From contig JAIUOW010000004.1 in assembly GCA_020161775.1 (NCBI GenBank), positions 1 to 64,000 of the forward strand: a stretch of DNA of 64,000 nt. The letters are read 5' to 3'. The notes below the pieces were generated by a model. It was not told where the DNA came from. It made no database searches and was given only the letters and a program-made list of their open reading frames with translations. This stretch comes from Pseudomonadota bacterium (GTDB lineage: Bacteria > Pseudomonadota > Gammaproteobacteria > Burkholderiales > Burkholderiaceae_C). This document shows, piece by piece, positions 1-11,788 of this stretch. A program made the position numbers and the translations under genes. The stretch's first letter is position 1. Every line of letters begins with the position of its first letter.

Positions 1-124
1 ACCCATTGGGTATATCCCGCCGGCAGAAGCTGAGGCAAACTACTACCGGCAACTCGCCAGTCAGCCCTCCACGGTGGAGGCCTGACTTAAACCAATGGGC
101 CTCCATGAAACTCGGGGCGGTTCA
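1..124 (+). mobile_element. Right end of an IS3-family insertion sequence
   Basis: The stretch holds the transposase tail and then a terminal inverted repeat. Read from outside on the minus strand it begins TGAACCGCCCCGAGTTTC, the kind of TG...CA end seen in IS3-family elements. I place the boundary at base 124, immediately before GCTGCGG. The element interrupts the integrase-like gene at 125-310, and its terminal TGA supplies that gene's stop codon. The left end and any target duplication are outside the window. Confidence 0.7.
2..85 (+). CDS. IS3-family transposase OrfB, C-terminal fragment (cut by window edge)
   Basis: Reading from base 2, the frame gives IGYIPPAEAEANYYRQ and stops at TGA 83-85. 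This resembles the C-terminal tail of DDE transposases (OrfB) of IS3-family elements. Only the last 27 residues are inside the window; the DDE catalytic core lies upstream of base 1. The stop codon is about 39 bases from the inferred right end of the element, a normal layout for this family. The family call rests on this tail plus the adjacent terminal repeat, so it is good for the family but not for the exact IS. Confidence 0.75.
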   Translation, partial: PIGYIPPAEAEANYYRQLASQPSTVEA

Positions 125-310
125 GCTGCGGATTCGAACTTGCCACCTGAGCGAGGCGTACTTCGTCACCTTGACAGCCTTGCAGCCGGCAAGAGTGAGC
201 TCGGCCGCGTACGCGTTCGCCTCCTGCTCCGTCTTGAACGTTCGGCGGCGGTGGCGGTCGTCGCATTTCACCCGCCAGGATTCGTACGTGCGGTTGTCAT
301 AGGTGGCCAT
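122..310 (-). pseudogene. Integrase-like N-terminal fragment truncated by the IS
   Basis: A 62-residue frame starts at ATG 310 behind AGGAG (8-base spacing). It contains ESWRVKCDDRHRRRTFKT, then EQEANAYAAEL, then SLRWQVRIR. A WxVR start followed by a basic strand and an EA-containing helix resembles the arm-type DNA-binding domain at the N-terminus of tyrosine integrases. The last codon, Ser (AGC), is followed by a TGA made of the first three bases of the IS end, so the reading frame was cut by the insertion. The catalytic domain (R-H-R-Y) is absent. It lies just beyond tRNA-Val, a usual integration site. Integrase identity is inferred from short motifs; another small DNA-binding protein is possible. 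Confidence 0.5.
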
Positions 311-434
311 TCATCGTTCTCCTGAAAATGCCTCGCGGCGGTGCAGGAGGTCATTGGCGCAAAAGTGGCGCGAAGTCGCATCTTCGCCAGCCAAGCAGGC
401 CAATCAGGGAACGATCGGGAAACCTTGAGAATTG

Positions 435-470
435 AAAAAGGCCTCGCAAATCATTGACTTACGAGGCCTT
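435..470 (-). terminator. Rho-independent terminator after tRNA-Val
   Basis: A 9-bp inverted repeat (AAGGCCTCG / CGAGGCCTT) with a 15-base loop is followed on the minus strand by TTTTTC. It starts 6 bases past the tRNA 3' end, as expected for a tRNA transcript terminator. Confidence 0.7.
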
Positions 471-475
471 GAGTC

Positions 476-550
476 TGGTGGGTGATACATGGATCGAACA
501 TGTGACCCCTGCCGTGTGAAGGCAGTGCTCTACCGCTGAGCTAATCACCC
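476..550 (-). tRNA. tRNA-Val (anticodon CAC)
   Basis: The minus strand folds as a 75-base tRNA with the CCA encoded. The acceptor GGGTGAT pairs with ATCACCC, followed by discriminator A and CCA. The anticodon arm is CTGCC-TTCACAC-GGCAG, placing CAC at positions 34-36, which reads GTG (Val). The T-loop contains GTTCGATCC-type sequence. It begins 50 bases after the dnaQ stop with no obvious own promoter, so co-transcription with dnaQ is possible. Its 3' side faces the integrase/IS remnant. Confidence 0.93.
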
Positions 551-600
551 GTTTCGCGAAACATCTGGTCTTGCGCCAGCGTGTCCCGGAAAGCCTCAGA

Positions 601-1332
601 TTATGCCACAGAAGCCGCAGCAGGTTCCTGGGCCCGCCAGAGCGTCTTGCCGCCACTGGCCTTGTCCAGTTGCTTGAGCACATCCTCATGGGCTGCCGAC
701 TCCTGGTCGTTGGCAGCGATCACGGGCAGGTCAAACCTTGAAAGGTCCACACGCACCGCCACGGCCCCGCCCGCATCCTGGGCTGACACGTCGATCAGCA
801 ACGCGTCCTGGCCGCGCGTGAGGTTGATGTACACATCGGCCAGCAGCTCGGCGTCCAGCAGCGCGCCGTGCAGCGTGCGGCCGGAATTGTCCACGCCCAG
901 GCGGTCGCACAACGCATCCAGGCTGTTGCGCTTGCCAGGGTACATTTCCTTGGCCATGCGCAGCGTGTCGGTCACGCTGTCCACGAAGCTGGCGAAGGCC
1001 GGCTTGTCGATCAGCTCCAGCTCCTTGTTCAGGAAGCCCACGTCGAACGCGGCGTTGTGGATGATGATTTCCGCGCCCTGCAGGTAGTCCAGCAGCTCGT
1101 CGGCCACTTCGGCAAATTTGGGCTTGTCACGCAGGAACTCGTTGCTGATGCCGTGCACCTTGAGCGCGTCTTCATGGCTGTCGCGCCCGGGGTTCAGGTA
1201 GAAGTGCTTGTTGTTGCCGGTGAGCTTGCGGTTGAGCAGCTCGACGCAGCCGATTTCAATGATGCGGTCGCCGCCTTCGGCGGACAGGCCGGTGGTTTCC
1301 GTGTCTAGAACGATCTGGCGCATGGCGGGCAT
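601..1332 (-). CDS. dnaQ: DNA polymerase III epsilon subunit (3'-5' proofreading exonuclease)
   Basis: A 243-residue protein that matches the proofreading subunit of the replicative polymerase, a DEDDh exonuclease. Exo I is DTETTG near residue 10, Exo II is HNAAFDVGF near residue 95, and Exo III is HGALLDAELLADVY with the catalytic His and Asp near residue 160. The C-terminal tail after about residue 185 would be the segment that contacts the alpha subunit. I start at the ATG at 1332 because GAGGTG lies about 10 bases upstream; an ATG nine bases later (MRQIVLD) is also possible. It is divergent from the neighbouring dehydrogenase and lies upstream of tRNA-Val. Confidence 0.92.
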   Translation of the reverse strand: MPAMRQIVLDTETTGLSAEGGDRIIEIGCVELLNRKLTGNNKHFYLNPGRDSHEDALKVHGISNEFLRDKPKFAEVADELLDYLQGAEIIIHNAAFDVGFLNKELELIDKPAFASFVDSVTDTLRMAKEMYPGKRNSLDALCDRLGVDNSGRTLHGALLDAELLADVYINLTRGQDALLIDVSAQDAGGAVAVRVDLSRFDLPVIAANDQESAAHEDVLKQLDKASGGKTLWRAQEPAAASVA

Positions 1333-1370
1333 TATGCTTGAGCACCTCAGCGGCAAAAGGAGCACAAGGC

Positions 1371-2126
1371 ATGTTTGATCTGGGCGGGAAAGTCGCCGTC
1401 GTCACGGGCGGCAACGGGGGCATTGGGCTGGGCATGGCGCGCGGGCTGGCGCAGGCCGGTGCCCTGGTGGTGATCGCGGGGCGCAACGCAGCCAAATCCG
1501 CCCAGGCGGTGCAGCAATTGAAAGCCGAAGGGCTGCGCGCCGACGCACTGGAAGCCGATGTGACCGATGAAGCTTCAGTCACCGCCCTGTTCTACCAGGT
1601 GGCAGCCCGCCATGCACGGGTGGACATCCTGGTGAACAACGCCGGCACCACCGTGCGCAAGATGCCGCAGGACCTGTCGCTGGCCGACTGGCACCAGGTC
1701 ATGGACACCAACCTCACCAGCGCCTTCCTGTGCGCGCGGGCGGCCCACCCGCACCTGCAGCGCGCCGGTGGCGGCAAGGTCATCAACATCGGCTCCATGC
1801 TGTCGATCTTTGGCGCCCCGTATGCGTCGGCCTACGGCGCCAGCAAGGGCGGCGTGGTGCAGTTCACGCGGTCACTCGCCACGGCCTGGGCGGGTGACAA
1901 CATCCAGGTCAACGCCGTGCTGCCGGGCTGGATCGACACCGAGCTGACCCAGGGCGCACGCCAGCAGGTGGCCGGCCTGCATGAACGGGTGCTGGCGCGT
2001 ACGCCCGCGGGCCGATGGGGTGCGCCGGCGGACCTGGCCGGCGTGGCCGTGTTCCTGGCCAGCCAGGCATCGGACTTCATCACCGGCACGGCCATCCCGG
2101 TGGACGGCGGCTATTCGATCAGCTGA
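1371..2126 (+). CDS. SDR-family NAD(P)-dependent oxidoreductase
   Basis: A 251-residue classical short-chain dehydrogenase. The N-terminus has the Rossmann motif TGGNGGIG (near residue 12), then NNAG near residue 90, the catalytic Ser in the GSMLS segment, and the YGASKGG active-site Tyr/Lys near residue 155. The C-terminus has the usual PVDGGYSI ending. The ATG at 1371 is chosen because AAGGAG sits 8 bases upstream; the frame is open further 5' but that would run into dnaQ. It resembles glucose 1-dehydrogenase/gluconate 5-dehydrogenase-like members, but the substrate cannot be told from sequence. It converges on fdx. Confidence 0.85.
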   Translation: MFDLGGKVAVVTGGNGGIGLGMARGLAQAGALVVIAGRNAAKSAQAVQQLKAEGLRADALEADVTDEASVTALFYQVAARHARVDILVNNAGTTVRKMPQDLSLADWHQVMDTNLTSAFLCARAAHPHLQRAGGGKVINIGSMLSIFGAPYASAYGASKGGVVQFTRSLATAWAGDNIQVNAVLPGWIDTELTQGARQQVAGLHERVLARTPAGRWGAPADLAGVAVFLASQASDFITGTAIPVDGGYSIS

Positions 2127-2140
2127 TCCGCGGCGCGGCG

Positions 2141-2479
2141 TCAGTGGTTTTCCTTGGCGTGGTTGATCGAGTACTTGGGTATCTCGACCACCACGTCCTG
2201 CTGGGCCAGGATGGCCTGGCAGCTCAGGCGTGAATTGGGCTCCAGGCCCCAGGCGCGGTCCAGCAGGTCCTCCTCGCCCTCTTCCATTTCATTGAGCGAC
2301 TTGAAGCCTTCGCGCACGATCACGTGGCAGGTGGTGCAGGCGCAGCTCAGGTCACAGGCGTGCTCGATGTTGATCTTGTTGTCCAGCAGCGCTTCGCAGA
2401 TGGACGTGCCAGCCGGCGCCGTCACTTCGGCGCCCGCGGGGCAGTACTCGGGGTGGGGCAGGATTTTGATGACGGGCAT
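2141..2479 (-). CDS. fdx: ISC-system [2Fe-2S] ferredoxin
   Basis: A 112-residue ferredoxin, last gene of the isc operon. The cluster ligands are the CDLSCACTTC block (C-x5-C-x2-C, residues about 42-51) and the distal Cys in RLSCQ near residue 87. It is an adrenodoxin-type fold, expected to supply electrons to IscU-based cluster assembly. The ATG (2479) directly abuts the hscA stop codon, giving tight translational linkage. No iscX gene follows; the next gene converges after 14 bases. Confidence 0.93.
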   Translation of the reverse strand: MPVIKILPHPEYCPAGAEVTAPAGTSICEALLDNKINIEHACDLSCACTTCHVIVREGFKSLNEMEEGEEDLLDRAWGLEPNSRLSCQAILAQQDVVVEIPKYSINHAKENH

Positions 2480-4339
<1,860 letters not shown>

Positions 4340-4343
4340 GCGT

Positions 4344-4862
4344 CTATTGTCCCAGTTGCTCGAAGCGCGACTGCACGTCCTGGGCAAAACGCTCAATGAA
4401 CATAAGGGCTCTGACCTGCCGCGCGGCTTCGGCGGCGTTGCCGCTCTCATCCAGCGATTGCGCAATGCCCCGCAGCGTCTGCTGGCGCGCCCTGCCCAGT
4501 TGCACGTCCAGCGCATCCAGGTCCGCCGCCGATGCCGCATCGTCCAGCGCTTCGCGCCAGGCCATCTGCTCCATCAGGAACGCTGCTGGCATGGCCGTGT
4601 TGCTCTCGGCGTTGATGGGTGCGCCACGCAGCTCGCACAGGTAGGCCGCGCGCTTGAGCGGCTCCTTGAGCCGCTGGTACGCCTCGTTGATGCGCACCGA
4701 CCATTGCATGGCGATGCGCTGGGCTGCCGCGCCCTGTGCCGCAAAGCGGTCGGGGTGGGCTTGCCGCTGCAACTCCTTCCAGCGCGTGTCGATGGCAGCG
4801 CGCTCCTGCGCGAACTGCTCGGGCAGGCCAAACAGCGTGAAGTCGTTGTCCTGCAGGTTCAC
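4344..4862 (-). CDS. hscB: Fe-S assembly J-domain co-chaperone HscB
   Basis: A 172-residue protein with an N-terminal J domain ([12 protein letters not shown], then HPDRF as the HPD loop near residue 35) and the helical C-terminal domain that binds IscU. The most sensible start is GTG at 4862 ([14 protein letters not shown]). It overlaps the iscA stop as GTGA, and the resulting length is very close to that of E. coli HscB. A longer start would extend into iscA. HscB stimulates HscA ATPase and delivers IscU. Confidence 0.9.
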   Translation of the reverse strand: MNLQDNDFTLFGLPEQFAQERAAIDTRWKELQRQAHPDRFAAQGAAAQRIAMQWSVRINEAYQRLKEPLKRAAYLCELRGAPINAESNTAMPAAFLMEQMAWREALDDAASAADLDALDVQLGRARQQTLRGIAQSLDESGNAAEAARQVRALMFIERFAQDVQSRFEQLGQ

Positions 4863-5182
4863 ACGCGGAAGGATTCGCCGCACCCGCAGCGGTCGCGCTC
4901 GTTGGGGTTGTTGAACTTGAAGCCTTCGTTCAGGCCTTCACGCACAAAATCAAGCTGGGTGCCGTCTATGTAGGCGAGGCTCTTGGGGTCGATCAGCACC
5001 TTCACGCCATGGTCTTCAAACACCACGTCCTCGGGCAACACTTCGTCCACGTATTCGAGCTTGTACGCAAGGCCCGAGCAGCCAGTCGTCTTGACACCCA
5101 GGCGCACGCCCACGCCCTTGCCGCGCTTGGTCAGGTATCGGGTGACGTGACGTGCCGCAGCTTCTGTCAGGGAAATTGCCAT
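4859..5182 (-). CDS. iscA: A-type Fe-S carrier protein IscA
   Basis: A 107-residue A-type carrier. The three conserved cysteines are in TTGCSGLAY (near residue 35) and CGCGESF at the C-terminus, which bind Fe or a [2Fe-2S] cluster for transfer to apo-proteins. It starts at ATG 5182, 15 bases after the iscU stop. Its stop codon overlaps the GTG start of hscB, so the two are probably translationally coupled. Confidence 0.94.
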   Translation of the reverse strand: MAISLTEAAARHVTRYLTKRGKGVGVRLGVKTTGCSGLAYKLEYVDEVLPEDVVFEDHGVKVLIDPKSLAYIDGTQLDFVREGLNEGFKFNNPNERDRCGCGESFRV

Positions 5183-5197
5183 GTCGGAGCCTGGACC

Positions 5198-5593
5198 TCA
5201 GTGCGCAGTGGCGACGTGCTTTTTCTTGTAATCGTCCACGGCCGCCTTGATGGCGTCTTCGGCCAGGATCGAGCAATGGATCTTCACGGGCGGCAGCGCC
5301 AGCTCTTCGGCGATCTGGCTGTTCTTCAATGCAGCGGCCTCGTCCAGCGTCTTGCCCTTGACCCATTCAGTCACGAGCGAGCTGGATGCAATGGCCGAGC
5401 CGCAGCCATAGGTCTTGAAGCGTGCGTCTTCAATCACGCCGGTTTGCGGGTTCACCTTGATCTGCAGCTTCATGACGTCGCCGCAGGCGGGCGCGCCCAC
5501 CATGCCGGTGCCAACCGTGTCGTCACCCTTGTCAAAGGAGCCAACGTTGCGGGGATTTTCGTAGTGGTCTACGACTTTTTCAGAGTAAGCCAT
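5198..5593 (-). CDS. iscU: Fe-S cluster scaffold protein IscU
   Basis: A 131-residue scaffold on which IscS-derived sulfur and iron are built into a [2Fe-2S] cluster. The three ligand cysteines are in GAPACGDVMK (near residue 37), TYGCGSAIASSS (near residue 63) and LPPVKIHCS (near residue 105). The last also carries the LPPVK recognition loop for HscA. It lies 18 bases downstream of iscS. The length is the family norm. Confidence 0.95.
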   Translation of the reverse strand: MAYSEKVVDHYENPRNVGSFDKGDDTVGTGMVGAPACGDVMKLQIKVNPQTGVIEDARFKTYGCGSAIASSSLVTEWVKGKTLDEAAALKNSQIAEELALPPVKIHCSILAEDAIKAAVDDYKKKHVATAH

Positions 5594-5611
5594 ATCAAAT
5601 ACCTCTTGATC

Positions 5612-6832
5612 TCAATGTGCGGTCCACTGGATGGTGCTCAGGTCCACACCATCCTTGAACATCTCCCACAGCGGGCTCAGGTCGCGCAGTTTGGCGACGT
5701 TGTGCCGGATCGTGGTGATCGCATAGTCAATTTCTTCTTCCGTCGTGAAACGGCCGATGGTCATGCGCAGGCTGCTGTGGGCCAGCTCGTCGCTGCGGCC
5801 CAGGGCCCGCAGCACGTAGCTGGGCTCCAGGCTGGCAGATGTGCAGGCCGAGCCCGACGATACCGCCAGGCCCTTGATGCCCATGATCAGGGACTCGCCC
5901 TCGACGAAGTTGAAGCTCATGTTCAGGTTGTGCGGCACGCGCTGCGTGGCGTGGCCGTTCAGGAAGACCTGCTCCACGTCCTTCAGGCCGTCCAGCAGGC
6001 GCTGGTGCAGGGCCCGCGCATGCGCGGTGTCCTTGGCCATCTCAAGGCGGGCCAGGCGGAAGGCCTCGCCCATGCCCACGATCTGGTGCGTGGGCAAGGT
6101 GCCTGAGCGCATGCCGCGCTCATGGCCGCCGCCATGCATCTGGGCCTCCAGCCGCACGCGCGGCTTGCGCCGCACATACAGCGCGCCAATGCCCTTGGGG
6201 CCGTAGGTCTTGTGGGACGCCAGGCTCATCAGGTCCACCGGCAGTGTCTTCAGGTCGATCTCGACCTTGCCCGTGGCCTGCGCGGCGTCCACGTGGAAGA
6301 TGATGCCTTTTTCGCGGCATATCGCCCCAATGGCCGGGATGTCCTGGATCACGCCGATCTCGTTGTTCACGAACATCACGCTGACCAGGATGGTGTCTGG
6401 GCGGATGGCCGCTTGCAGCCTGGCAAAGTCAAGCAGGCCGTCTTCCTGGACGTCCAGGTAGGTCACCTCAAAGCCCTGGCGCTCCAGCTCGCGCATGGTG
6501 TCCAGCACGGCCTTGTGCTCGGTCTTCACCGTAATCAGGTGACGGCCCTTGCTTTTGTAGAAATGGGCGGCACCCTTGAGCGCCAGGTTGTTGGATTCCG
6601 TCGCGCCGGAGGTCCAGACGATCTCGCGCGGATCGGCGCCGATCAGTTCGGCCACATCGGCGCGCGCCTTTTCAACGGCGGCCTCGGCCTCCCAGCCCCA
6701 TGCGTGGCTGCGTGACGCAGGGTTGCCGAAATGCTCGCGCAACCAGGGAATCATCGCGTCCACCACGCGCGGGTCCACCGGCGTCGTGGCGCCGTAATCC
6801 ATGTAAATCGGGAAATGCGGAGTCATGTCCAT
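5612..6832 (-). CDS. iscS: Cysteine desulfurase IscS
   Basis: A 406-residue PLP enzyme that takes sulfur from cysteine and passes it to IscU. Visible motifs are [13 protein letters not shown] at the N-terminus, [14 protein letters not shown], the PLP lysine in [12 protein letters not shown] (about residue 206), and the mobile-loop catalytic cysteine in [14 protein letters not shown] (about residue 330). Group I (IscS) rather than SufS, judging by length and context. ATG 6832 gives 406 residues; the second ATG (6826) would give 404, the length of E. coli IscS. Confidence 0.95.
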   Translation of the reverse strand: MDMTPHFPIYMDYGATTPVDPRVVDAMIPWLREHFGNPASRSHAWGWEAEAAVEKARADVAELIGADPREIVWTSGATESNNLALKGAAHFYKSKGRHLITVKTEHKAVLDTMRELERQGFEVTYLDVQEDGLLDFARLQAAIRPDTILVSVMFVNNEIGVIQDIPAIGAICREKGIIFHVDAAQATGKVEIDLKTLPVDLMSLASHKTYGPKGIGALYVRRKPRVRLEAQMHGGGHERGMRSGTLPTHQIVGMGEAFRLARLEMAKDTAHARALHQRLLDGLKDVEQVFLNGHATQRVPHNLNMSFNFVEGESLIMGIKGLAVSSGSACTSASLEPSYVLRALGRSDELAHSSLRMTIGRFTTEEEIDYAITTIRHNVAKLRDLSPLWEMFKDGVDLSTIQWTAH

Positions 6833-6870
6833 GGCTGGCTCTTGTCTTGGCTGGCGGGAAACGCGGGAAG

Positions 6871-7407
6871 TCAGGTTTTGGAGAACGCGTTGCCCAGTGC
6901 AAACACCGAATTGGGTGCATTGATGCGGATGGGCTTGACCACCGGCTGGCTGGAAATGGCACGCTTGACAGCGGGCTTGTCCTCGATCTGCACGCCCTTG
7001 GCCAGCTGTTCATCCACCAGCTTTTGCAGCGACACGGAGTCCAGGAATTCGACCATGCGCTGGTTCAGCGAGGCCCACAGCTCGTGCGTCATGCAGCGTC
7101 CGGCTTCACCCAGGCAATTTTCCTTGCCGCCGCATTGCGTGGCGTCAATGGGCTCGTCCACCGAGACAATGATGTCGGCCACCGTGATGTCGGCCGCCTT
7201 GCGGCCCAGCGTGTAGCCGCCGCCCGGCCCCCGGGTGGACTCCACCAGCTCGTGGCGGCGCAGCTTGCCGAACAGCTGCTCAAGGTAAGACAGTGAAATC
7301 TGCTGGCGCTGGCTGATGGCCGCCAGGGTAACGGGACCATTGTTCTGGCGCAGGGCCAGGTCAATCATGGCGGTGACCGCAAAACGGCCTTTGGTTGTGA
7401 GACGCAT
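6871..7407 (-). CDS. iscR: Rrf2-family Fe-S-responsive regulator IscR
   Basis: A 178-residue regulator. The N-terminal winged helix starts [18 protein letters not shown] with recognition helix [14 protein letters not shown]. The cluster cysteines C92, C98 and about C105 lie in the [15 protein letters not shown] block. It is known to repress the isc operon when it holds a [2Fe-2S] cluster. It is the first gene of iscRSUA-hscBA-fdx, with AAGGAG 7 bases before ATG. A plausible binding site overlaps the -10 element about 160 bases upstream. Confidence 0.94.
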   Translation of the reverse strand: MRLTTKGRFAVTAMIDLALRQNNGPVTLAAISQRQQISLSYLEQLFGKLRRHELVESTRGPGGGYTLGRKAADITVADIIVSVDEPIDATQCGGKENCLGEAGRCMTHELWASLNQRMVEFLDSVSLQKLVDEQLAKGVQIEDKPAVKRAISSQPVVKPIRINAPNSVFALGNAFSKT

Positions 7408-7546
7408 CGCTAGCTCCTTATTGATCGGCTTCGCTTGTTCAATACCCCGGCGGCAAGCCGCTGGAGACCGTCTCCGCCCCTAACCCGGCTGGATGCCGGG
7501 CCCCGTCAGCGCCTTGGCGGGCTGACATTCATCGTTTTTCTGGCTT

Positions 7547-7572
7547 TTTGTTGAGTGTTTGCGTCAAGTATA
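7547..7572 (-). promoter_or_regulatory. iscR promoter -10 element overlapped by an IscR type-1-like site
   Basis: On the minus strand TATACT (7572-7567) is a good -10. From 7571 the sequence ATACTTGAC... continues for 25 bases and agrees by eye at about 20 of 25 positions with the published type-1 IscR consensus (ATASYYGACT...AGTCRRSTAT). The -35 is poor. Binding of IscR over the -10 would give the known autorepression. The leader of about 140 bases between here and iscR is GC-rich with short hairpins such as GCCCGGC/GCCGGG. Confidence 0.6.
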
Positions 7573-7640
7573 CCTTAAAACCCATTGAAACGCTCAGGTA
7601 AATAGACTGCGCAGTCGCAGCGATAGTTCCCGGTGGCCGC

Positions 7641-9743
<2,103 letters not shown>

Positions 9744-9850
9744 GGGCAAAGTACAGGACGCCTTTTGGGCGCCGGGTAAAATCAGGGGTAACCCGCAAGG
9801 CTACATCAGCCCCGGGAATCACGCTACTGACAACTCTCCAGAGGAATTTC

Positions 9851-11047
9851 ATGTCTTTGTTTACCGCCGTCGAAATGGCCCCGCGCGACCCGATCCTGGG
9901 CCTGAACGAACAGTTCGCCGCAGACACCAACCCCAACAAGGTCAATCTGGGCGTCGGCGTTTATTTCGACGACAACGGCAAGCTGCCTCTGCTCAAATGC
10001 GTCCAGACCGCCGAAAAGCAAATGGTGGATGCGCCCAAGCCACGCGGCTACCTGCCCATGGACGGCGTGGCCGCCTATGACGCCGCCGTCAAGGGCCTGG
10101 TATTCGGCGCTGACAGCGAGCCGGTCAAGAGCGGCCGCGTGGTCACCGCCCAGGGCATTGGCGGCACCGGCGGCCTGAAGATCGGTGCTGACTTCCTCAA
10201 GAAGCTGTCGCCCAACGCCAAAGTCATGATCAGCGACCCCAGCTGGGAAAACCACCGCGCGCTGTTCACCGCGGCCGGTTTCGTGGTGGAGTCCTACCCC
10301 TACTACGACGCGGCCACCCGCCGCATCAACTTCGACGGCATGCTGGCTGCGCTGGACGCGGCGCCCGCGGGCACCATCGTCGTGCTGCACGCCTGCTGCC
10401 ACAACCCCACGGGCTACGACATCACCGCCGCGCAGTGGGACCAGGTCGTCGCCACCGTCAAGGCGCGCCAGCTCACGCCGTTCCTGGACATGGCCTACCA
10501 GGGTTTCGGCCACGGCATCAAGGAAGACGGCGCGGTCATCGGCAAGTTCGTGGCCGCGGGCCTGGAGTTCTTCGTCTCGACCTCTTTCTCCAAGAGCTTC
10601 AGCCTGTATGGCGAGCGCGTGGGCGCCCTGAGCGTGCTGTGCGCCAGCAAGGACGACGCCGACCGCGTGATGAGTCAGCTCAAGATCGTGATCCGCACCA
10701 ACTACAGCAACCCGCAGATCCACGGCGCCACCGTGGTGGCCACGGTGCTCAACACACCCGAGCTGCGCGCCCAGTGGGAAGAGGAACTGGCCGAGATGCG
10801 CGTGCGCATCAAGGCCATGCGCCAGAAGCTGGTGGAAGGCCTGAAGGCGGCCGGCGTCAAGCAGGACATGAGCTTCATCACCGACCAGATCGGCATGTTC
10901 AGCTATTCGGGCCTGAGCAAGGACCAGATGGTGCGCCTGCGCACCGAGTTCGGCGTGTACGGCACCGACACCGGCCGCATGTGCGTGGCCGCGCTGAACA
11001 GCAAGAACATCGCCTACGTGTGCGAATCCATCGCCAAGGTGATGTAA
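9851..11047 (+). CDS. tyrB: Aromatic amino acid / aspartate aminotransferase (class I)
   Basis: A 398-residue PLP aminotransferase. It starts MSLFTAVEMAPRDPILGLNE and has HNPTGYD near residue 185, the cofactor-binding DMAYQGFG near residue 215, and the PLP lysine in STSFSKSFSLYGERVG near residue 248. The C-terminal substrate Arg lies in the GTDTGRMCVAALN segment. It is expected to interconvert Tyr, Phe or Asp with their oxo-acids using 2-oxoglutarate. AGAGGA lies 6 bases before ATG. tyrB versus aspC cannot be decided firmly from sequence. Confidence 0.87.
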   Translation: MSLFTAVEMAPRDPILGLNEQFAADTNPNKVNLGVGVYFDDNGKLPLLKCVQTAEKQMVDAPKPRGYLPMDGVAAYDAAVKGLVFGADSEPVKSGRVVTAQGIGGTGGLKIGADFLKKLSPNAKVMISDPSWENHRALFTAAGFVVESYPYYDAATRRINFDGMLAALDAAPAGTIVVLHACCHNPTGYDITAAQWDQVVATVKARQLTPFLDMAYQGFGHGIKEDGAVIGKFVAAGLEFFVSTSFSKSFSLYGERVGALSVLCASKDDADRVMSQLKIVIRTNYSNPQIHGATVVATVLNTPELRAQWEEELAEMRVRIKAMRQKLVEGLKAAGVKQDMSFITDQIGMFSYSGLSKDQMVRLRTEFGVYGTDTGRMCVAALNSKNIAYVCESIAKVM

Positions 11048-11104
11048 ACGCCTGATCTCGCCACCCTGCTCGTCGCCGAGCCCACGCTGGTCGTTGCCTA
11101 CCTG

Positions 11105-11785
11105 GTGTTCGGCATGGTGGGCTTCGGCACCACGCTGGTGGCCGCGCCAGTGCTGGCCCATGTGCTGCCCGTATCCACGGTGGTGCCGGCCCTGGCGCTG
11201 ACCGATTTCATCGCCGCCAGCAGCAGCGGCTTTCGGCTGGGGCCGCAGGTGCAGCGCGCCGAGCTGTGGCGGCTGGTCCCGGCCATGTTCATCGGCAGCG
11301 CGTTCGGTGCCTGGGTGCTGTTTGCCGTCCCGGTCAAGACCCTGATATTGTTGCTGGGCGTGTTCGTCGTGCTGTATGCGCTCAACGGCCTGCGGCCCAA
11401 GGCGCCCGCCGCGCCACTGCACGGGCGCTGGGCCTGGTGGTTTGGGGGTGCGGGCGGCGTGCTCAGCGCGCTGTTTGGCGCGGGCGGCTGGGTGTATGCC
11501 ATGTACCTGGCCCGCCGGCTGGACGATCCGTTGCAGCTGCGCGCCACGCAAAACGCCGTGCTGACCGTCAGCTCGTTCATCCGCGTGGCGCTGTTCGCCG
11601 CCGCCGGACGGTTCTTTGACCTGGACCTGCTGCTGCTCGTGCTGTGCCTGCTGCCCGCGATGGCCCTGGGCCTGTACCTGGGCCACCACATCACGCTGCG
11701 GCTGGACCGTCAGCGGTTCATGCAGGTGCTGTATGGCGTGCTGCTGTGCACCGGCGCCAGCCTGTTGCTGCGCGCGCTGGCCTGA
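11105..11785 (+). CDS. TauE/SafE-family membrane protein (putative anion exporter)
   Basis: A hydrophobic protein of 226 residues from a GTG start, with about seven predicted membrane segments. It shows the TauE/SafE (DUF81) pattern: GFGTT in the first segment and FGAGGWVYAMYLARR after the middle. Members export sulfite, sulfoacetate or related anions; the substrate here is unknown. The same frame is open back to the tyrB stop at 11047, and the extra residues (DLATLLVAEPTLVVAYL) look like the start of the first helix. The true start may therefore be an ACG at 11048, six bases after AAGGTG. It follows tyrB directly and may be co-transcribed. Confidence 0.75.
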   Translation: MFGMVGFGTTLVAAPVLAHVLPVSTVVPALALTDFIAASSSGFRLGPQVQRAELWRLVPAMFIGSAFGAWVLFAVPVKTLILLLGVFVVLYALNGLRPKAPAAPLHGRWAWWFGGAGGVLSALFGAGGWVYAMYLARRLDDPLQLRATQNAVLTVSSFIRVALFAAAGRFFDLDLLLLVLCLLPAMALGLYLGHHITLRLDRQRFMQVLYGVLLCTGASLLLRALA

Positions 11786-11788
11786 AGC

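Noticed and set aside
122..145. GGATTCGAAC next to the IS end looks like a tRNA T-loop
   Set aside because: No acceptor or anticodon stem can be formed around it, and the same bases encode WQVRIR in the integrase-like frame.
9744..9850. LexA (SOS) box in front of uvrB
   Set aside because: No CTGT-N8-ACAG or near match is present in the gap.
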